Positions 42,063 to 54,790 of a stretch of 64,000 nt of DNA are shown here, one piece after another. Below the pieces are notes generated by a model that saw only the letters and a list, made by a program, of their open reading frames with translations, searched no databases and was not told the DNA's origin. A program made the position numbers and the translations under genes. This DNA comes from Cercis canadensis (taxonomy: Eukaryota; Streptophyta; Magnoliopsida; Fabales; Fabaceae). The stretch is taken from the NCBI GenBank assembly GCA_003255065.1, contig QAOA01006669.1:1-64000 (forward strand), in the 5' to 3' direction. Each line of letters starts with the position of its first letter. Positions within the stretch are counted from its first letter, which is position 1.

Positions 42063-43491
42063 TGATGAGTTGTCGAGGCTCCTCAAATTAATTAAAGTTT
42101 AAGGTCGGTTTACCTAAACTACTTGTAGCATAAGGTAACCCTAAGTTGAACCAAGGGATTACTCTAATTAGTGAATCAGATTTAAGAACATATAAACAGG
42201 GGGGTTTTGTTTTGTTCAAGTGATTGACAGAAATTAATTATAAGTGGTAAACCTTAAGAAAAACAACCAATCCAAGTCCAACTGATTCTGATTTTAATCC
42301 ATCCTTGATTTCCAAGAATCCATTCAATTATTAACTTAGTTCTTGGCCTTAGAACACATCAAGAAGCCTCTCAGTCCTCTATGGATATCCACTGGTTAAG
42401 CAACCAGAATTCGGATCAACTAAGACTAAATGAATTAAGCAAACATTCAAGTCCAGTTTAACCTAAGTCCAGAATCAAGCCAAGGTAATTAATCCGTCCA
42501 AAAGCTTAGAACCATTAATTAACCATACAATCCTCTTTTATCACATGCAATGAAGCAATCAACACATGAAGATCCAAATCCGAATTAAGCAATTCAAACA
42601 GAATATTTCAGAGGATTGAAAGAACTTGATTAACAACTAAATGAATAACAATCAAAGCATAATCTCAGAATTAATAATCAAAACAGCCAAAACCTGGATT
42701 GATTTAAGTATTTAGCCCTCCATGAACAAGAGAAGCCAAGTTCTTACAAAATATCTAGAGAGAAAACTTAAAGACTAAGAAAACTTGAAAAGCTATCTAA
42801 AATATCCTAATGTCTTCATAATAATTTCGGCTGCCTCTTTCTGAACTTATAGACCTCCAAAAATACATGCACACCCAAATTGTCCTTAGGTCACACTTAT
42901 TCCCATGGGCCTTAGCTTTCATTGCGCTTTGGTTTGGGCTCATTTGGACTTGTCATGAAGAAGTTAGGCCCATTTAAGTGCCAACAGGTTTCTAGAACCA
43001 TCAGCCAACTTTGACAGGAAATAAGACCATCTCAAATATATAATCTAGTGAACCGGTCTGTATAATAATTGAAGCTCTGTGTGTTAGCTTTCCAATGGGA
43101 CCAGTTTCAAGTCCATAATACACCTAAATCTCAAGTTATGATCCAAACACTGCATGCGGGTCAGGATCCTGCGACAACATCTCTTCTCTGGTTGCCAGGC
43201 TGCATATGACCTTTTGAACGTCCGAATTGACCTTGGAGCCCTGAATGAAAATTGTAGATAATTCTCTCAGCTTTCGTACAAGGTATGACTCAAAATTTGT
43301 AGACATCCAGAACTGAAGATATGCATGAAACACAGAGACAGCATAAAATACTCAGTATTGCTAAAAAATGCAATTAGGCACAAATGGATCCAAAGTCATG
43401 AAATGAGGCCCAAGCCCAATCAAATAGGCCAAAAAGAGGTTTAAGAAGCTAAATATGAGGGTTAACTACTGTATAAAAAGTGTTTTCATCA
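42063..43491 (-). repeat. 3' LTR of element C
   Basis: 1429 bp, TGATGAGTTGTCGAGG to TTTTCATCA. The adjoining AATTCCCCCATACTT, complement AAGTATGGGGGAATT, is the polypurine tract. It aligns with 52703-54129 along its length. Confidence 0.9.
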
Positions 43492-45050
43492 AATTCCCCC
43501 ATACTTAGCTTTTGCACGTCTCGGGTAAAATAGAATTCCAAAACTAAGAAAAGAAAGAACAAGAAAACAAAAACATATTTAAAAAACTAAAGAATCACCT
43601 CCTAATGATATTTAAGATATGCAGAAGTTCATACCACAAGTAAGATGAACAATTAAAAATTCAAGGAAGTCACAGCATTCATGAAATAAAATTTCTTCAC
43701 ATCCAAAATCAACAATTAAGGTAACTTCAATTGAAAAACATGAGTCAAGAATGATAGATCCTCACAAAATATACTCTCAATCCCTCAAGTGTTTAGAAAG
43801 TATGTACTTCACTCAATCAAACTCATGAAGAAATGCACTACCATAAGCTTACTTATCTTCTACTTCTCCACTACTCAAACAAATGCACACATAAATCAAG
43901 AGGACTTTATTTAAGGTTGTAATAAGGTCAAGGTAAAAGAATGAATCAAAATGGATATCACAAGGTAAAAACCCAAAGAGAATAAAAGAACATTGGAGAG
44001 GAACTCAAATGACAAGCATTAAATTCCAAGTGTGTAAAACATATTCTCCTTCCTTTGCACATATTCATTCCTTTTCTTTTTCTTTTCCTTTTTCACAATT
44101 CTGATTTTTTTTTTAATGAACCAATTGGCTCTTTTTTTCTTTCACATCTCACTTTGCACATTGTACTATAAATTTCACAACTTTCACACTTGCATTATTA
44201 ATTACCCACAAGCACAAGAGCTCCTCCAAGACAATGAACCAATGCTCTCCCATTCCCTAAGATAAGATAACAACATGGTTTTTTTTTTTTTTTACATAGG
44301 CATATAATGAGCTAAGATCAAAGATAGGCAAATAGGCTCAATGGAAGTAATCAAAGGAAAATAATACAAGGTTGGCTATTTAGCAAAGTAGCTAAATCAA
44401 GAAAGAATGCCTCAATCATGTTCATGTATGCAAATGAAAATGTAGCCTAAAAAAGAATCAAGCAAGTTCTAGAGTGAACAAATTTCATGAGTGAAAATCA
44501 CACAAGAAGGAAAAGAATGACTCAAATGCTAAATCCATTCATCAAAAGGCTCAAAACTCACAAGGAATGTATCTATCAAACTTTATCACTAATCCAACAT
44601 CTAAAATCAAGCATGTGAAATTAAGGATGGAAAACAAGTTATTCAATCATACTATGAACCTTGAAATGTAATTACTTTAAACTTACAGCTTTACAAATTC
44701 TACAACATCATTGGAAGGTAATTAAAACAGAAAAATGAAAACAAAAACAGAAAAAACAGCAAGAACAACAAACAGAAAACAGCAAAGTGACACCAAACAG
44801 AAAATTAAAATAGAAACAGAAAATTAACAGAAATAGTAAAGTAAACAGAAAACTAATCAACTAAACAGCAAAACAATAAAACAACTAAACTACACAGAAA
44901 TCCCTCCCCACACTTAAATTTTACATTGTCCTCAATGTAAAAACTTCAAAAAGTAGCAACATATGACAATTAATAGCAAGCAGTCACATAAGGACAAGTA
45001 AAATAAAAGAGAGAGAAGAAACATCCTTATCAGAGGAGGTAGATGGCATC
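43492..45050 (-). other. 3' non-coding region of element C
   Basis: About 1.56 kb between the integrase and the 3' LTR with no credible frame. It includes A-rich CAGAAAACAG repeats (44720-44890) and the AGGA-loop hairpin at 44919-44942. Confidence 0.6.
44919..44942 (-). ncRNA. AGGA-loop hairpin after pol (element C)
   Basis: On the minus strand TTTTACATTG and CAATGTAAAA form a perfect 10-bp stem around AGGA, about 110 bases after the integrase region. TTTAAGTGTGGGGAGGG follows directly. The loop and G-run match 7706-7727, but the stem does not, which points to selection for structure. Confidence 0.6.
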
Positions 45051-47020
45051 TTACAAGTGGACCTCCTCCACGATGTCCTCTAGAGCGCCCTCATAAAATG
45101 GTTTGAGGCGATGGCCATTCACCTTGAAAGCCTTGCTGGTGGACTTACTTGCTATTTCGACTGCACCATAAGGAAAAACTTTGGTGACAACAAATGGACC
45201 AAGCCACCGAGAGCGGAGCTTGCCGAGCATGAGCTTTAAGCGGGAGTTATACAAGAGAACTTTCTGGCCAATAGAGAACTCCTTCCGCAGCACCATGTTA
45301 TCGTGAAACCTCTGGGTCTTTTCCTCGTAGATGCAAGAGCTCTCATAAGCATCCAAACGAAGCTCCTCAAGCTCTTGGAGGTGAAGCTTTCTTTGGGATC
45401 TGGCTTGGCTCAAATCAAGGTTGCACTGCTTGACTGCCCAATAGGCCTTGTGCTCAAGCTCCACTGGAAGGTGGCATGCTTTGCCAAAAACTATCCGATA
45501 GGGAGACATCCCAATAGGTGTCTTGAAAGCAGTCCGGTATGCCCATAGAGCATCCTCAAGTCGCAAACTCCAGTCCTTCCTATTAGGTTGGACAGTCTTC
45601 TCCAAGATACGCTTGATCTCGCTGTTGGAGACTTCAGCTTGCCCATTAGTCTGAGGGTGATAAGGGGTCAAAACCTTATGCATGACTTCATATTTCTTCA
45701 TTAAAGCCGTCATGGTCTGGTTGCAGAAATGTGAACCCTGATCACTGATGATGGCCCTAGGAATGCCAAATCTACAGAAAATGTTTGATCTAACAAAATC
45801 CACAACAACTTTAGAATCATCAGTACGAGTGGCTTTCGCCTTCACCCACTTAGACACATAATCAACAACGAGTAAGATGTAAACAAAACCGAAAGAAACA
45901 GGAAAAGGCCCCATAAAGTCAATACCCCAGACATCAAAAATCTCACAAAATAGCAAAGGCTGCTGGGGCATCTCATGCCTATGGGAAATATTCCCGGTTC
46001 TTTGACATTGTTCACAAGATTTACAAAATATGTGTGCATCCCTAAATAAAGTGACCAAATACAATCCAGAGTCTAAGACTTTCCTAGCCGTACGTTGAGG
46101 ACCAAAATGTCCACCACATGCAAAGGTATGGTGTTGTGAAAATTCCAACGCAAGTGTACGTTGTCGTTTGCAAGTAATAAAATGAGATTAATTTATCGTT
46201 CCCACGAGGACTAATGTACCAACTACCGAAATAGGGTTAACCTTAACTTTATCTAATCAATCGATAAGAAGATATTTCAATGAAACAACTAAAAATAGAA
46301 TGAAAACAATGTAAACCAGAAAAATAGCAAATTAAACCAGAAAAAATTATAGATTCAGCAAGAGAGAAACACCTAGGGTTCCGACTTCACCATAATTACT
46401 CCCAGCTTTCATTCCATATTCCATTAACTCCAATTTATCTTCCTATTTGCTAATCAAGATTCCCTAATTTATTCACTAGCCTCTCCCAAGGTCTAGTGGA
46501 AGTATTCCTTAATTACTAACCCTGTATATCCCTATACGAGTTACAATAATTACGAATTCATTTAGTTTTGTGGATCTTTTTGACTGATTACATAAGCCAT
46601 GGAGGTATATTCCTATCCTCCATGTAACTCATGGCATTTACCCCAAGGAACTTGACACACAACTCTCCTTCCGGTCTCATTGTGATTAACAATTCATCTA
46701 ATTATTGGCCAGACAATCAGAAGCATTAAGAGAAGAGATAAACGCTCAAATTTAAGAGATAAATAATGGAATTAACTTCATATGAAACTACAGCTGGTCC
46801 TAATTAGGCTACATCGTACCCTAGATAAGAGAATTAGTTCATACTAGATGAAGAGAACAAGAAAGAATAAAATTGAGACATGATTCAAAGGTAAAAGAAG
46901 AAAAACTCTGGTTTGAAGGTCAAATCAGCCTTGCATCTCCTCCCTTCAATTCTTCCTTTGCCTCTTTTGTGCCTCCAAGAGTGTCTAAGAACGAGCCCCT
47001 TTCTAATTCCCTAGCTTTCC

Positions 47021-47028
47021 TATTTATA
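47021..47028 (-). promoter_or_regulatory. TATA box of the solo LTR
   Basis: Minus-strand TATAAATA followed by GG, just downstream of the GC-rich island. The related LTR has CTATAAATAG at 61338-61347. Confidence 0.5.
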
Positions 47029-47089
47029 CCCCTCACTCTAAAGCCCTAAAACCCATGAGAAAATAAGCCGCGTCTGCAGAATTAAATTC

Positions 47090-47390
47090 GGGCGCCGCAC
47101 CTCTGAAGTTTGGGCGCCGCACCTCTGACTCGCTGGAAGAACTTTGCTTCTTTTCACTTTCGGGCGCCGCACCTCTGTATTTTGAGGGGTGCGGCACTAC
47201 TGTTCAAGGGGTGCGGCGCTGAGCTGCTGTCCCAACATGTGTATTTTTTCGCATACGGGGGGTGCGACGCTACTGTTCAAGGGGTGCGGCGCTACTGTTC
47301 AAGGGGTGCACCCCTGAGCTGCTGTCCTGGTTTTAAGTTTCATGCTCCAGGGGCCGCGACTCTAGGTTTTGAGCGCCGCAACTCTTGAAT
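47090..47390. repeat. GC-rich tandem repeat island in the solo LTR
   Basis: Repeats of GGGCGCCGCACCTCTG (three copies) and of the reverse-type GGGGTGCGGCGCTACTGTTC (about four copies) form both direct and inverted sets in an otherwise AT-rich LTR. A long frame on the plus strand across it is produced by the repeat composition. Confidence 0.75.
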
Positions 47391-49107
47391 TCTGTCCCAA
47401 AAACTTCTCAATTCTTCAATTCTTCATTCTAACCTATGAAACCTACAATTTAACATAAAAGATCACATTATATGATGATTAATCTCAATAAACAATCAAA
47501 TACTTAAGTAAAGGATATCTAAAAAGTGGATATAAAAGCCACTCAACATATGGCAAAAGCTAAGAACAGATTGAAACTCATTATCAGGCACACATCTCCT
47601 AATTATTTGATCACTACAAAATTTCTGGAGATAAGGATCATCCCACACATAATATTTCGCCTCACTCTTTAACTTGTCTATTTCTGCACGTGTGAGGTGT
47701 GAGGGCAAAGCATGGGCAGCTAGATAATTCACAAGATCTGCATACCATGGAAACTCACCATGCAGCCCTAACAACTGCTCGTCAGGAAAGGAATCCTGAA
47801 TGGGTAGTGGATCAGGATCTCGCTCGATGCGGCTCAAGTGGTCAGCAACCAAGTTCTTTGCTCCACTTTTGTCTCGGATCTCCACATCAAACTCTTAGAG
47901 CAGCAACATCCACCTAATCAGTCGTGGCTTGGCATCTGGTTTCTTCAAGAGATACTTTAGAGCTGTATGATCTGAAAACACCACAACCTTAGAATCTATC
48001 AAATAAGACCTGAACTTATCTAATGCAAAAACAATAGATAAAAGTTCTTTTTCGGTGGTTGTGTAGTTTGCTTGAGCAGCATCTAGAGTTCTTGAAGCAT
48101 AGTAAACCACATGGGAAACTTTGGCCACTCGCTGCGCCAAGACAGCTCCCAAGGCATAGTTAGAAGCATCACACATCAGCTCGAATGGGAGTGTCCAATT
48201 AGGTGGCTGAATGATAGGAGTACTGGTCAGAGCCATCTTCAGGCGGTTGAAAGCTTCCTTGCACTTCTGATCAAACAGAAACTCCACATCTTTCTGCAGA
48301 AGGCTAGACAGCGGGATGACTATCTTGCTGAAGTCTCTGATAAAGCGCCGGTAGAAACCTGCATGTCCAAGAAATGACCAAACTTCCTGCACGCATGTGG
48401 GGTAAGATAAAGCAGTAATGACATCAATTTTAGCAGGATCTACCTCAACCCCCTTTCTAGACACTACATGGCCTAAAATTATACCTTGCTCTACCATGAA
48501 ATGACATTTTTCAAAATTTAAGATAAGGTTAGTCTCAATGCAGTGATGCAGTACTCTAGCTAAACTATTCAGACAGGCATCAAAAGAAGAACCATAGACA
48601 GTAAAATTGTCCATAAACACCTCCATACACTCCTCTAAAAAATCAGAGAATATACTTACCATGCACCGCTGGAAGGTACCAGGGGCGTTGCAAAGGCCGA
48701 AAGGCATTTGCCGGTAAGCAAACGTGCCGAAGGGACATGTAAAAGTGGTCTTCTCTTGATCCTCCGGTGCAATATAAATATGGAAGTATCCAGTGTAGCC
48801 ATCCAGGAAGCAGTAATGCGATTTCCCAGCTAACCGCTCCAGCATTTGATCGATGAACGGCAAGGGGTAATGATCCTTCCTGGTGGCTTGATTTAGCCTC
48901 CTATAATCGATGCAGACCCGTCAGCTGTTCTGCACTCGGGTAGGTAGTAGCTCGTTGTTCTAGTTTGCCACCACTGTGACCCAGGATTTCTTCGGGACGA
49001 CCTGCACTGGGCTCACCCAAGTGCTGTCAGATATAGGATAAATGATGCCAGCTTGCAGAAGCTTGGTCACCTCCTTCTTTACCACGTCCAGAATGAAAAA
49101 GGTTTAA

Positions 49108-52018
49108 TCACCTCTGAGGTTGCCTTATTGGTTTAGCGCCATCTTCAAGTAATATGCGATGCATGCATGTAGACGAACTAATGCCAGGAATATCTGCTAA
49201 TGTCCAGCCAATAGCTTGCTTGTGCTCTCGCAGAATCAGTAGCAATCTTTCCTCTTGCTCAGGAAGTAAATTATTGGCCACAATTATAGGAAGCTGCTCT
49301 GCATATGCCAAATACGCATATTTCAGATGCTTAGGCAGAGGCTTCAACTCTAGCTTGGGTGGCTGCACTGCAGAGGGCAGTAATCTAGGTGGCTGAATTT
49401 CAATCTCTGCAGACTGAATCTCCTCATGAACAACAGCTACTGCCTGCTCTAGGGAACCAGAGTCATCATCACGTAAGAAGGTGGAGATCTCAGCACAAAT
49501 AGCACAGACAGAATCACCGTCACAATCAGTACAAGATTGGCACTGAATAGAATCATCAAAACCAGCCAAATCAGGTAAATCAGCACACAAATGATGGTAA
49601 ACATCCTCAACCAAATCATCAATCACATCAATGTGAAAAACATAATGCTCATCCATAGGATGTTTCATAGCATAAAAAATATTGAACTGCACAACAGAAT
49701 CTCCAAACTCCATGGATAGAGTTCCTGCATACACATCAATCTTGGTCCGCGCAGTCTTGAGAAATGGTCTGCCCATAATGAGTGGAGCCTTGCTGGATTG
49801 TGAATGTCTCTCCATCTCTAGAATGTAGAAATCTGTAGGAAAGATCAGCTCATCAACTCTAACCAACACATCTTCAATCAATCCAGCTGGATAAGCACTG
49901 CTCTTGTTGGCTAACTGAATCACAACTCTTGTGGTATTTAAGGGTCCAAGCCCGAGGGAACTGAAAATAGACATAGGCATGACATTTATAGAAGCGCCTA
50001 GATCTAGCATGGCATGCTCAAACTTGGAATTGCCTATAACACATGGAATTGTGAAAGTTCCTGGATCCTTGCATTTCTGGGGCAGGGGCTGAATAAGGGC
50101 TGAGACATTTTGACTCATGTTGATTCTCTCATTACCCTTCAGCCGCCTCTTCTGGGTGCATAATTCCTTGAGAAATTTGACATATTTAGGAATTTGCTTG
50201 ATAGCATCTAGTAATGGAATGTTAACTTCCACTTTCCTGAAAGTCTCCAGAAGCTCTCTATCCTTCTCAGCCTCATCTTGCTTCTTGGACTGACTGGCTC
50301 TCTGTGGAAAGGGAATAGCTACTGCAAGCATCTTGCTCTCAGGTGCAAGGGTGATTGGCTCAAAAACTACTTTCTCTGCTGGTTGAGACTCATTTGCAGG
50401 TTGAGGCTGGGCTGGGACTTGCAAGGATTTTCTAGACCTTAGTGTGATAGCACTCACATTATTCCCATTTGGATTAGGAATTGTCTGTGAAGGAATTTTG
50501 CCAGAACCCTTGGACTGCAACTGACTCACTGATGATGCCAATTGCCCAATCTGCGTTTCCAGATTCTGCATGGTGGACTCTGCCTTCTGTTGGAATTGAA
50601 TGTTGTTGGTGGTCATCTGCTTCACCAAATCTTTCAATGAAGGCTCAGGTTTGGATGTTGACGGTCCGGCTGGCTGCATAGGTTGCTGCTGGAATGGTGG
50701 CTTAGTTTGTTGAAACTGGCTCTGCCTAGCTGGTTGAAATTGGTTCTGTTGTTGGTATGGTTGCCTATAGTGTTGCTGCTGCGGCTGTTGGGCTGATTAT
50801 TGTTGTGGTGCTACAGCATTGTCATATCGAAAATTTGGATGATCCTTCTAACCAGGGTTGTAAGTGTTGGAATATGGATCATATATAGGCTACTAGTGCG
50901 GTTGGTATTAGGGTCTACCAGGAAAAATACCTGCTGCAGCTACAGAGGGATCCTGAAATCCAGAATCTCCATCTTGAAGTGTAGGGCATGCATCTGTGGG
51001 ATGAGATGGACAAGTGCAAATGCCACACAAGCTTGCAGGTTAAGGTGTAGGTACTTGTTGCCCCACTGCCAACTGCCTCACCAAGGAGGTCAATTCATCA
51101 AGTCTGTGCTCCATTCTTTGTTAGTCAGCAAGTGATACACCAACTTCATTGACTCCCCTGGTGAAATGAATCATCCTGACACCAAACTGCTATGAATTTT
51201 CAGCCATATTGGAAATCAAAGCTCTGACAGCAGCTGGTGTTTTATCTACTAATGCTCTTCCACTAGCAGAATCAATGTTACTCCTGTCCAGAGGTGACAA
51301 GCCCTCATAGAAGTATTGTATCAAAAGCTGACCACTTATCTGATGGTGAAGGCAGCTTGAGCATAGCTTGGTAAATCTTTCCCAATACTTATGCAATGTC
51401 TCCCCTGGCAGTTGCCTTATGCCACATATATCTTTTCGAATGGTAGCAGTCCTTGATGCAGGGAAAAAATTTGCCAAAAGTAGCTTCTTCATATCACTCC
51501 AATTTCTGACTGAACCTTGTGATAAGTAGAAGAGCCAATCCTTAGCTGCATCAGCAAGGGAGAAAGGGAATGCTCTCCACTTGATATGCTCTTCAGAGAT
51601 TCCTTGTGGCCTCATTATGGAACAAACCACATGGAATTCCTTTAGATGTTTATGAGGATCTTCACCTGCAAGACCATGAAACTTTGGCAGCAAGTGTATC
51701 AATCCAGATTTCAATTCGAAAGCAATATCAATTTCAAGATATTGTATCCCTAAAGGTTGATAAGCAACATCAGGGGTAGCCAATTCCTTAAGAGTTCTAT
51801 CCCTAGCTTGCATATTATTATTATTTCCAGCCTTGTTAGCATTATCAGCTCTATTAGCCTAATCAACAGGATCAGCAACATGAATAACAACAGGAGGTCT
51901 TTTTTCAGCCATGGTAGGTTCTAAATTATCAGCTGCTCTATGTGCTCTATTAAATGTATGTAAGGTTCTCTCTATTTCAGGGTCTACTTCCAGTAATTCA
52001 AAAGGAGAAGACCTAGTC
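49108..52018 (-). pseudogene. gag-protease region of element C
   Basis: Minus strand, starting near 52018 with MTRSSPFELLEVDPEIERTL. The gag core (about 51190-51810) shows LLPKFHGLAGEDPHKHLKEF, WRAFPFSLADAAKDWLFYLS and LANFFPASRTATIRKDICGI. A Gln/Pro-rich low-complexity part and knuckle region lie near 50700-51100. A coiled segment (LVKQMTTNNIQFQQKAEST) then leads to the aspartic protease with AMLDLGASINVMPMSIFSSL and APLIMGRPFLKTARTKIDVY. Capsid and protease of an Athila-type element. Broken by a few breaks. Confidence 0.88.
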
Positions 52019-52680
52019 ATACACCATGCAAATCAGTAGCTAAATGCCTAAACACACCACAATGCACAAAAACACACAAAAAGAACAGAATTTGACTAAA
52101 ACAGAAACACACGAAAAGCACAAAACAAAGGCAAAAACACACTAAAATAAGACTAGAAAAGGTATCTAAATATTTTAAAAAAAGATTCTACCACCACAGG
52201 ATGAAAGCTGGATGAAAATGGAACTCAAAAATCAAATAAAAATCTTTAAAAAATGAAAAAGTGGTCAAAACAGTGGAATTTAGCTTAAAAACACAAACCT
52301 CACAGCCTATGGCTGTGACTATTGATTGTTGGCCTCTTTTCCTTCAACTGACTAAGTTTTAGGTCAATCGAAGCACAAAATTTTGGTCGGAACAGTACAC
52401 GCAGAAATCACTAAATCAAGCCAAATCAAAGGGAAAACAAAGAAAAATGGAACCAAATCAACATGATTCACACAAGGACAACCTAAAACATTGAGGGGAA
52501 CCTCAAAAGAAGAAAAACAGTGGCCACAGGTTTCACACAGAATAGATACTTGGCCAAAAAGTAATGAAAAAGTGGCCAAAACCCTAAAAAGAACACAAAC
52601 TCACACACAAGCAGGGTGAATCAGGGGGAAATTAAAAGTCAGTTTTACTACAAATAATATTGATTCAAAACAAGAGTAAT
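52019..52680 (-). other. Untranslated leader of element C
   Basis: About 660 AT-rich bases between the primer-binding site and gag, with no coding signal. Confidence 0.6.
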
Positions 52681-52700
52681 CCCCGACAACAGCGCCAAAA
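52681..52700 (-). promoter_or_regulatory. Primer-binding site of element C
   Basis: On the minus strand TTTTGGCGCTGTTGTCGGGG lies two bases inside the LTR. It is close to the TTGGCGCCGTTGCCGGGG type that Athila/Calypso elements use and that is attributed to tRNA-Asp. Confidence 0.75.
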
Positions 52701-52702
52701 TT

Positions 52703-54129
52703 TGATGAGCTGCCGAGGCTCCTCAAATTAATTAAAGTTTAAGGTTGGTTTACCTAAGCTACTTGTAGCATAAGGCAACCCTAAGTCGAATCAAGGGATT
52801 ACTCTAATTAGTGAATCAGATTTAAGAACATATAAACAGGGGGTTTTGTTTTGTTCAAGTGATTAACAGAAATTAATTATAAGTGGTAAACCTTAAGGAA
52901 AACAACCAATCCAAGTCCAACTGATTCTGATTTTAATCCATCCTTAATTTCCAAGAATCCATTCAATTATTAACCTAATTCTTGGCCTTAGAACACATCA
53001 AGTAGCCTCTCAGTCCTCTATGGATATCCACTGGTTAAGCAACCATAATTCGGATCAACTAAGACTAAATGAATTAAGCAAACATTCAAGTCCAGTATAA
53101 CCTAAGTCCAGAATCCAGCTAAGGTAATTAATCCGTCCAAAAGCTTAGAACCATTAATTAACCATACAATACTCTTTTATCACATGCAATTAAGCAATCA
53201 ACACATGAAGATCCAAATCCGAATTAAGCAATTCAAACAAAATATTTCAGAGGATTGAAAGAACTTGATTAACAAATAAATGAATAACAATCAAAGCATA
53301 ATCTCAGAATTAATAATCAAAAGAGCCAAAACCTGGATTGATTTGAGTAGTTAGCCCTCCATGAAAAGAGAAGCCAAGTTCTTACAAAATATCTAGAGAG
53401 AAAACTTAAAGACTAAGAAAACTTGAAAAGCTGTCTAAAATATCCTAATGTCTTCATAATAATTTCAGCTACCTCTTTCTGAACATATAGACCTCAAAAA
53501 ATACATGCACACCTAAATTACCCTTAGGTCACACTTATTCCCATGGGCCTTAGTTTTCATTGGGCTTTGGTTTGGGCTCATTTGGACTTGTCATGAAGAA
53601 GTTAGGCCCATTTAAGTGCCAACAGGTTTTTGGAACCATCAGCCAACTTCGACAGGAAATAAGACCATCTAAAATATACAATCTGGTGAACCAGTCTTCA
53701 TAACAATTGAATCTAGGTGTGTTATATTTTCAATGGGACCAGTTTCAAGTCCATACGACACCAAAATCTCAAGTTATGGTCCAAACACTGCATGCGGGTC
53801 AGGATCCTGTGACAGCATCTCTTCTTTGGTTTCCAGGCTGCATATGACCTTTTGGATGTCCAAATTGGCTTTGGAGCCCTGAATGAAAGTTGTAGATAAT
53901 TCTCTCAGCTTTCCTAAAAGGTATGACTCGAAATTTTTAGACATCCAGAACTAAAGATATGCATGAAACATAGAGACAGCATAAAATGCTCAGTATTGCT
54001 GAAAAATGCAATTAGGCACAAATGGATCCAAAGTCATGAAATGAGGCCCAAGCCTAATCAAATAGGCCCAAAAGAGATTTAAGAAGCTAAATATGAGGGT
54101 TAACTACTATATAAAAAGTGTGTTCATCA
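52703..54129 (-). repeat. 5' LTR of element C
   Basis: 1427 bp, TGATGAGCTGCCGAGG to TGTTCATCA, followed by the duplicated CAATA and the rest of the copia LTR. Confidence 0.9.
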
Positions 54130-54134
54130 CAATA

Positions 54135-54790
54135 CCAGAATAGTAGTAGAAAAACTTAAAGCTATATCAGAAGCAGTTGACAAATAGAAATTAAACCAGA
54201 AACGGAAAAACAGAGTAAAGGAAGAAGAACACCAAAATTTATGTGGCTCAACCAAGATGAATCACATACATGGGAGAGAGCAGTTCCACTATGATTAACA
54301 CAATCAAGATCAATTCCTATTACAATAGAATACCCCATTGGCCTCTGTTCTTGCTCCTTCACCATATACTAGCAAGAACCCCCAAGTCTCTCTATATTCT
54401 TTTCTCTTAATCTTTCTACTCTTCTCTTCTTTGATTTCTCTCAAGCCCAAAAATGCTAATCTGAAGTTTTCTCTAACTGCACACATCACACGTTTATATA
54501 AGAACTAGTAATCAGTAGGTTATGGTCATTAACTATCTAATAACTGATTTATGAGATACAAACGTCCACTACGAACATGGTCATGTCTGAGGTTGTGTCT
54601 GTAGTCCAAAGATTTATTTTAGCATCCACCATGAACATGGCCATGTCTGAGGCTGTGTCACCTTGAACATGGCCGTGTCTGAGGCCATGTTTGCATTCTA
54701 GAGACTCCCTTAAGTGACACACCCTAGACCCATAAGAGAACACGACTATGTTTAACCTGTGTCACCATTATTGAAGAGCTAATCATCACA
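54135..54790 (-). repeat. 5' LTR of copia element D, second part
   Basis: CCAGAATAGTAGTAG to ATCATCACA continues the copia LTR interrupted at 42062, aligning with 37324-37969. TATA on the minus strand near 54491-54500. The CATGGCC-type repeat island is present but diverged. Confidence 0.9.

Larger units (their letters stand above)
46132..47548 (-). mobile_element. Solo LTR inserted in element C
   Basis: 1417 bp bounded by the 5-bp duplication TATGG (46127-46131 and 47549-47553). Ends TGTTGTGAAAATTCC and GCCACTCAACA on the plus strand, so TG...CA. No coding domain, no primer-binding site: a solo LTR left by recombination between the LTRs of a former element. A TATA box on the minus strand (TATAAATA, 47021-47028) suggests minus orientation. 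Upstream of it is a GC-rich repeat island (about 47090-47390). Same family as 58867-61688. Youngest of the three nested insertions. Confidence 0.9.
45051..49107 (-). pseudogene. pol region of element C: RT, RNase H, integrase
   Basis: Minus-strand order: RT (about 47895-49100, with [57 protein letters not shown]), RNase H ([20 protein letters not shown], then [11 protein letters not shown]), and integrase ([77 protein letters not shown]). The integrase C-terminus ends near 45051 with [19 protein letters not shown]. This is an Athila-type polymerase. The 1.4-kb solo LTR at 46132-47548 sits between the RNase H and integrase parts. Broken fossil. Confidence 0.9.
42063..54129 (-). mobile_element. 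Athila-like Ty3/gypsy element C
   Basis: A complete-length minus-strand element inserted in the copia LTR, bounded by the 5-bp duplication CAATA (42058-42062 and 54130-54134). LTRs 42063-43491 and 52703-54129 (about 1.43 kb) end in TGATGA/TCATCA inverted repeats and differ by about 4% in the first 250 bases, nearly all transitions, so a younger insertion than D. Contents: primer-binding site, gag-protease, RT/RNase H, integrase, long 3' non-coding region. A solo LTR sits inside its pol region. Broken by several breaks. Confidence 0.92.
37275..54790 (-). mobile_element. Ty1/copia element D with nested insertions
   Basis: A minus-strand copia element. 3' LTR 37275-37969; internal region 37970-42013; 5' LTR split into 42014-42062 and 54135-54790 by element C. 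Domain order gag, protease, integrase, RT, RNase H is that of copia. The two LTRs differ by roughly 8% by eye over 230 bases, so it is older than element C. Flanks are GATTT on the left and a T-run on the right, so a target-site duplication cannot be confirmed. Broken fossil with several breaks besides the insertion. Confidence 0.9.

Noticed and set aside
47110-47388. Plus-strand 92-codon frame over the GC-rich island
   Set aside because: It is produced by tandem GC-rich repeats in a solo LTR and has no protein features.
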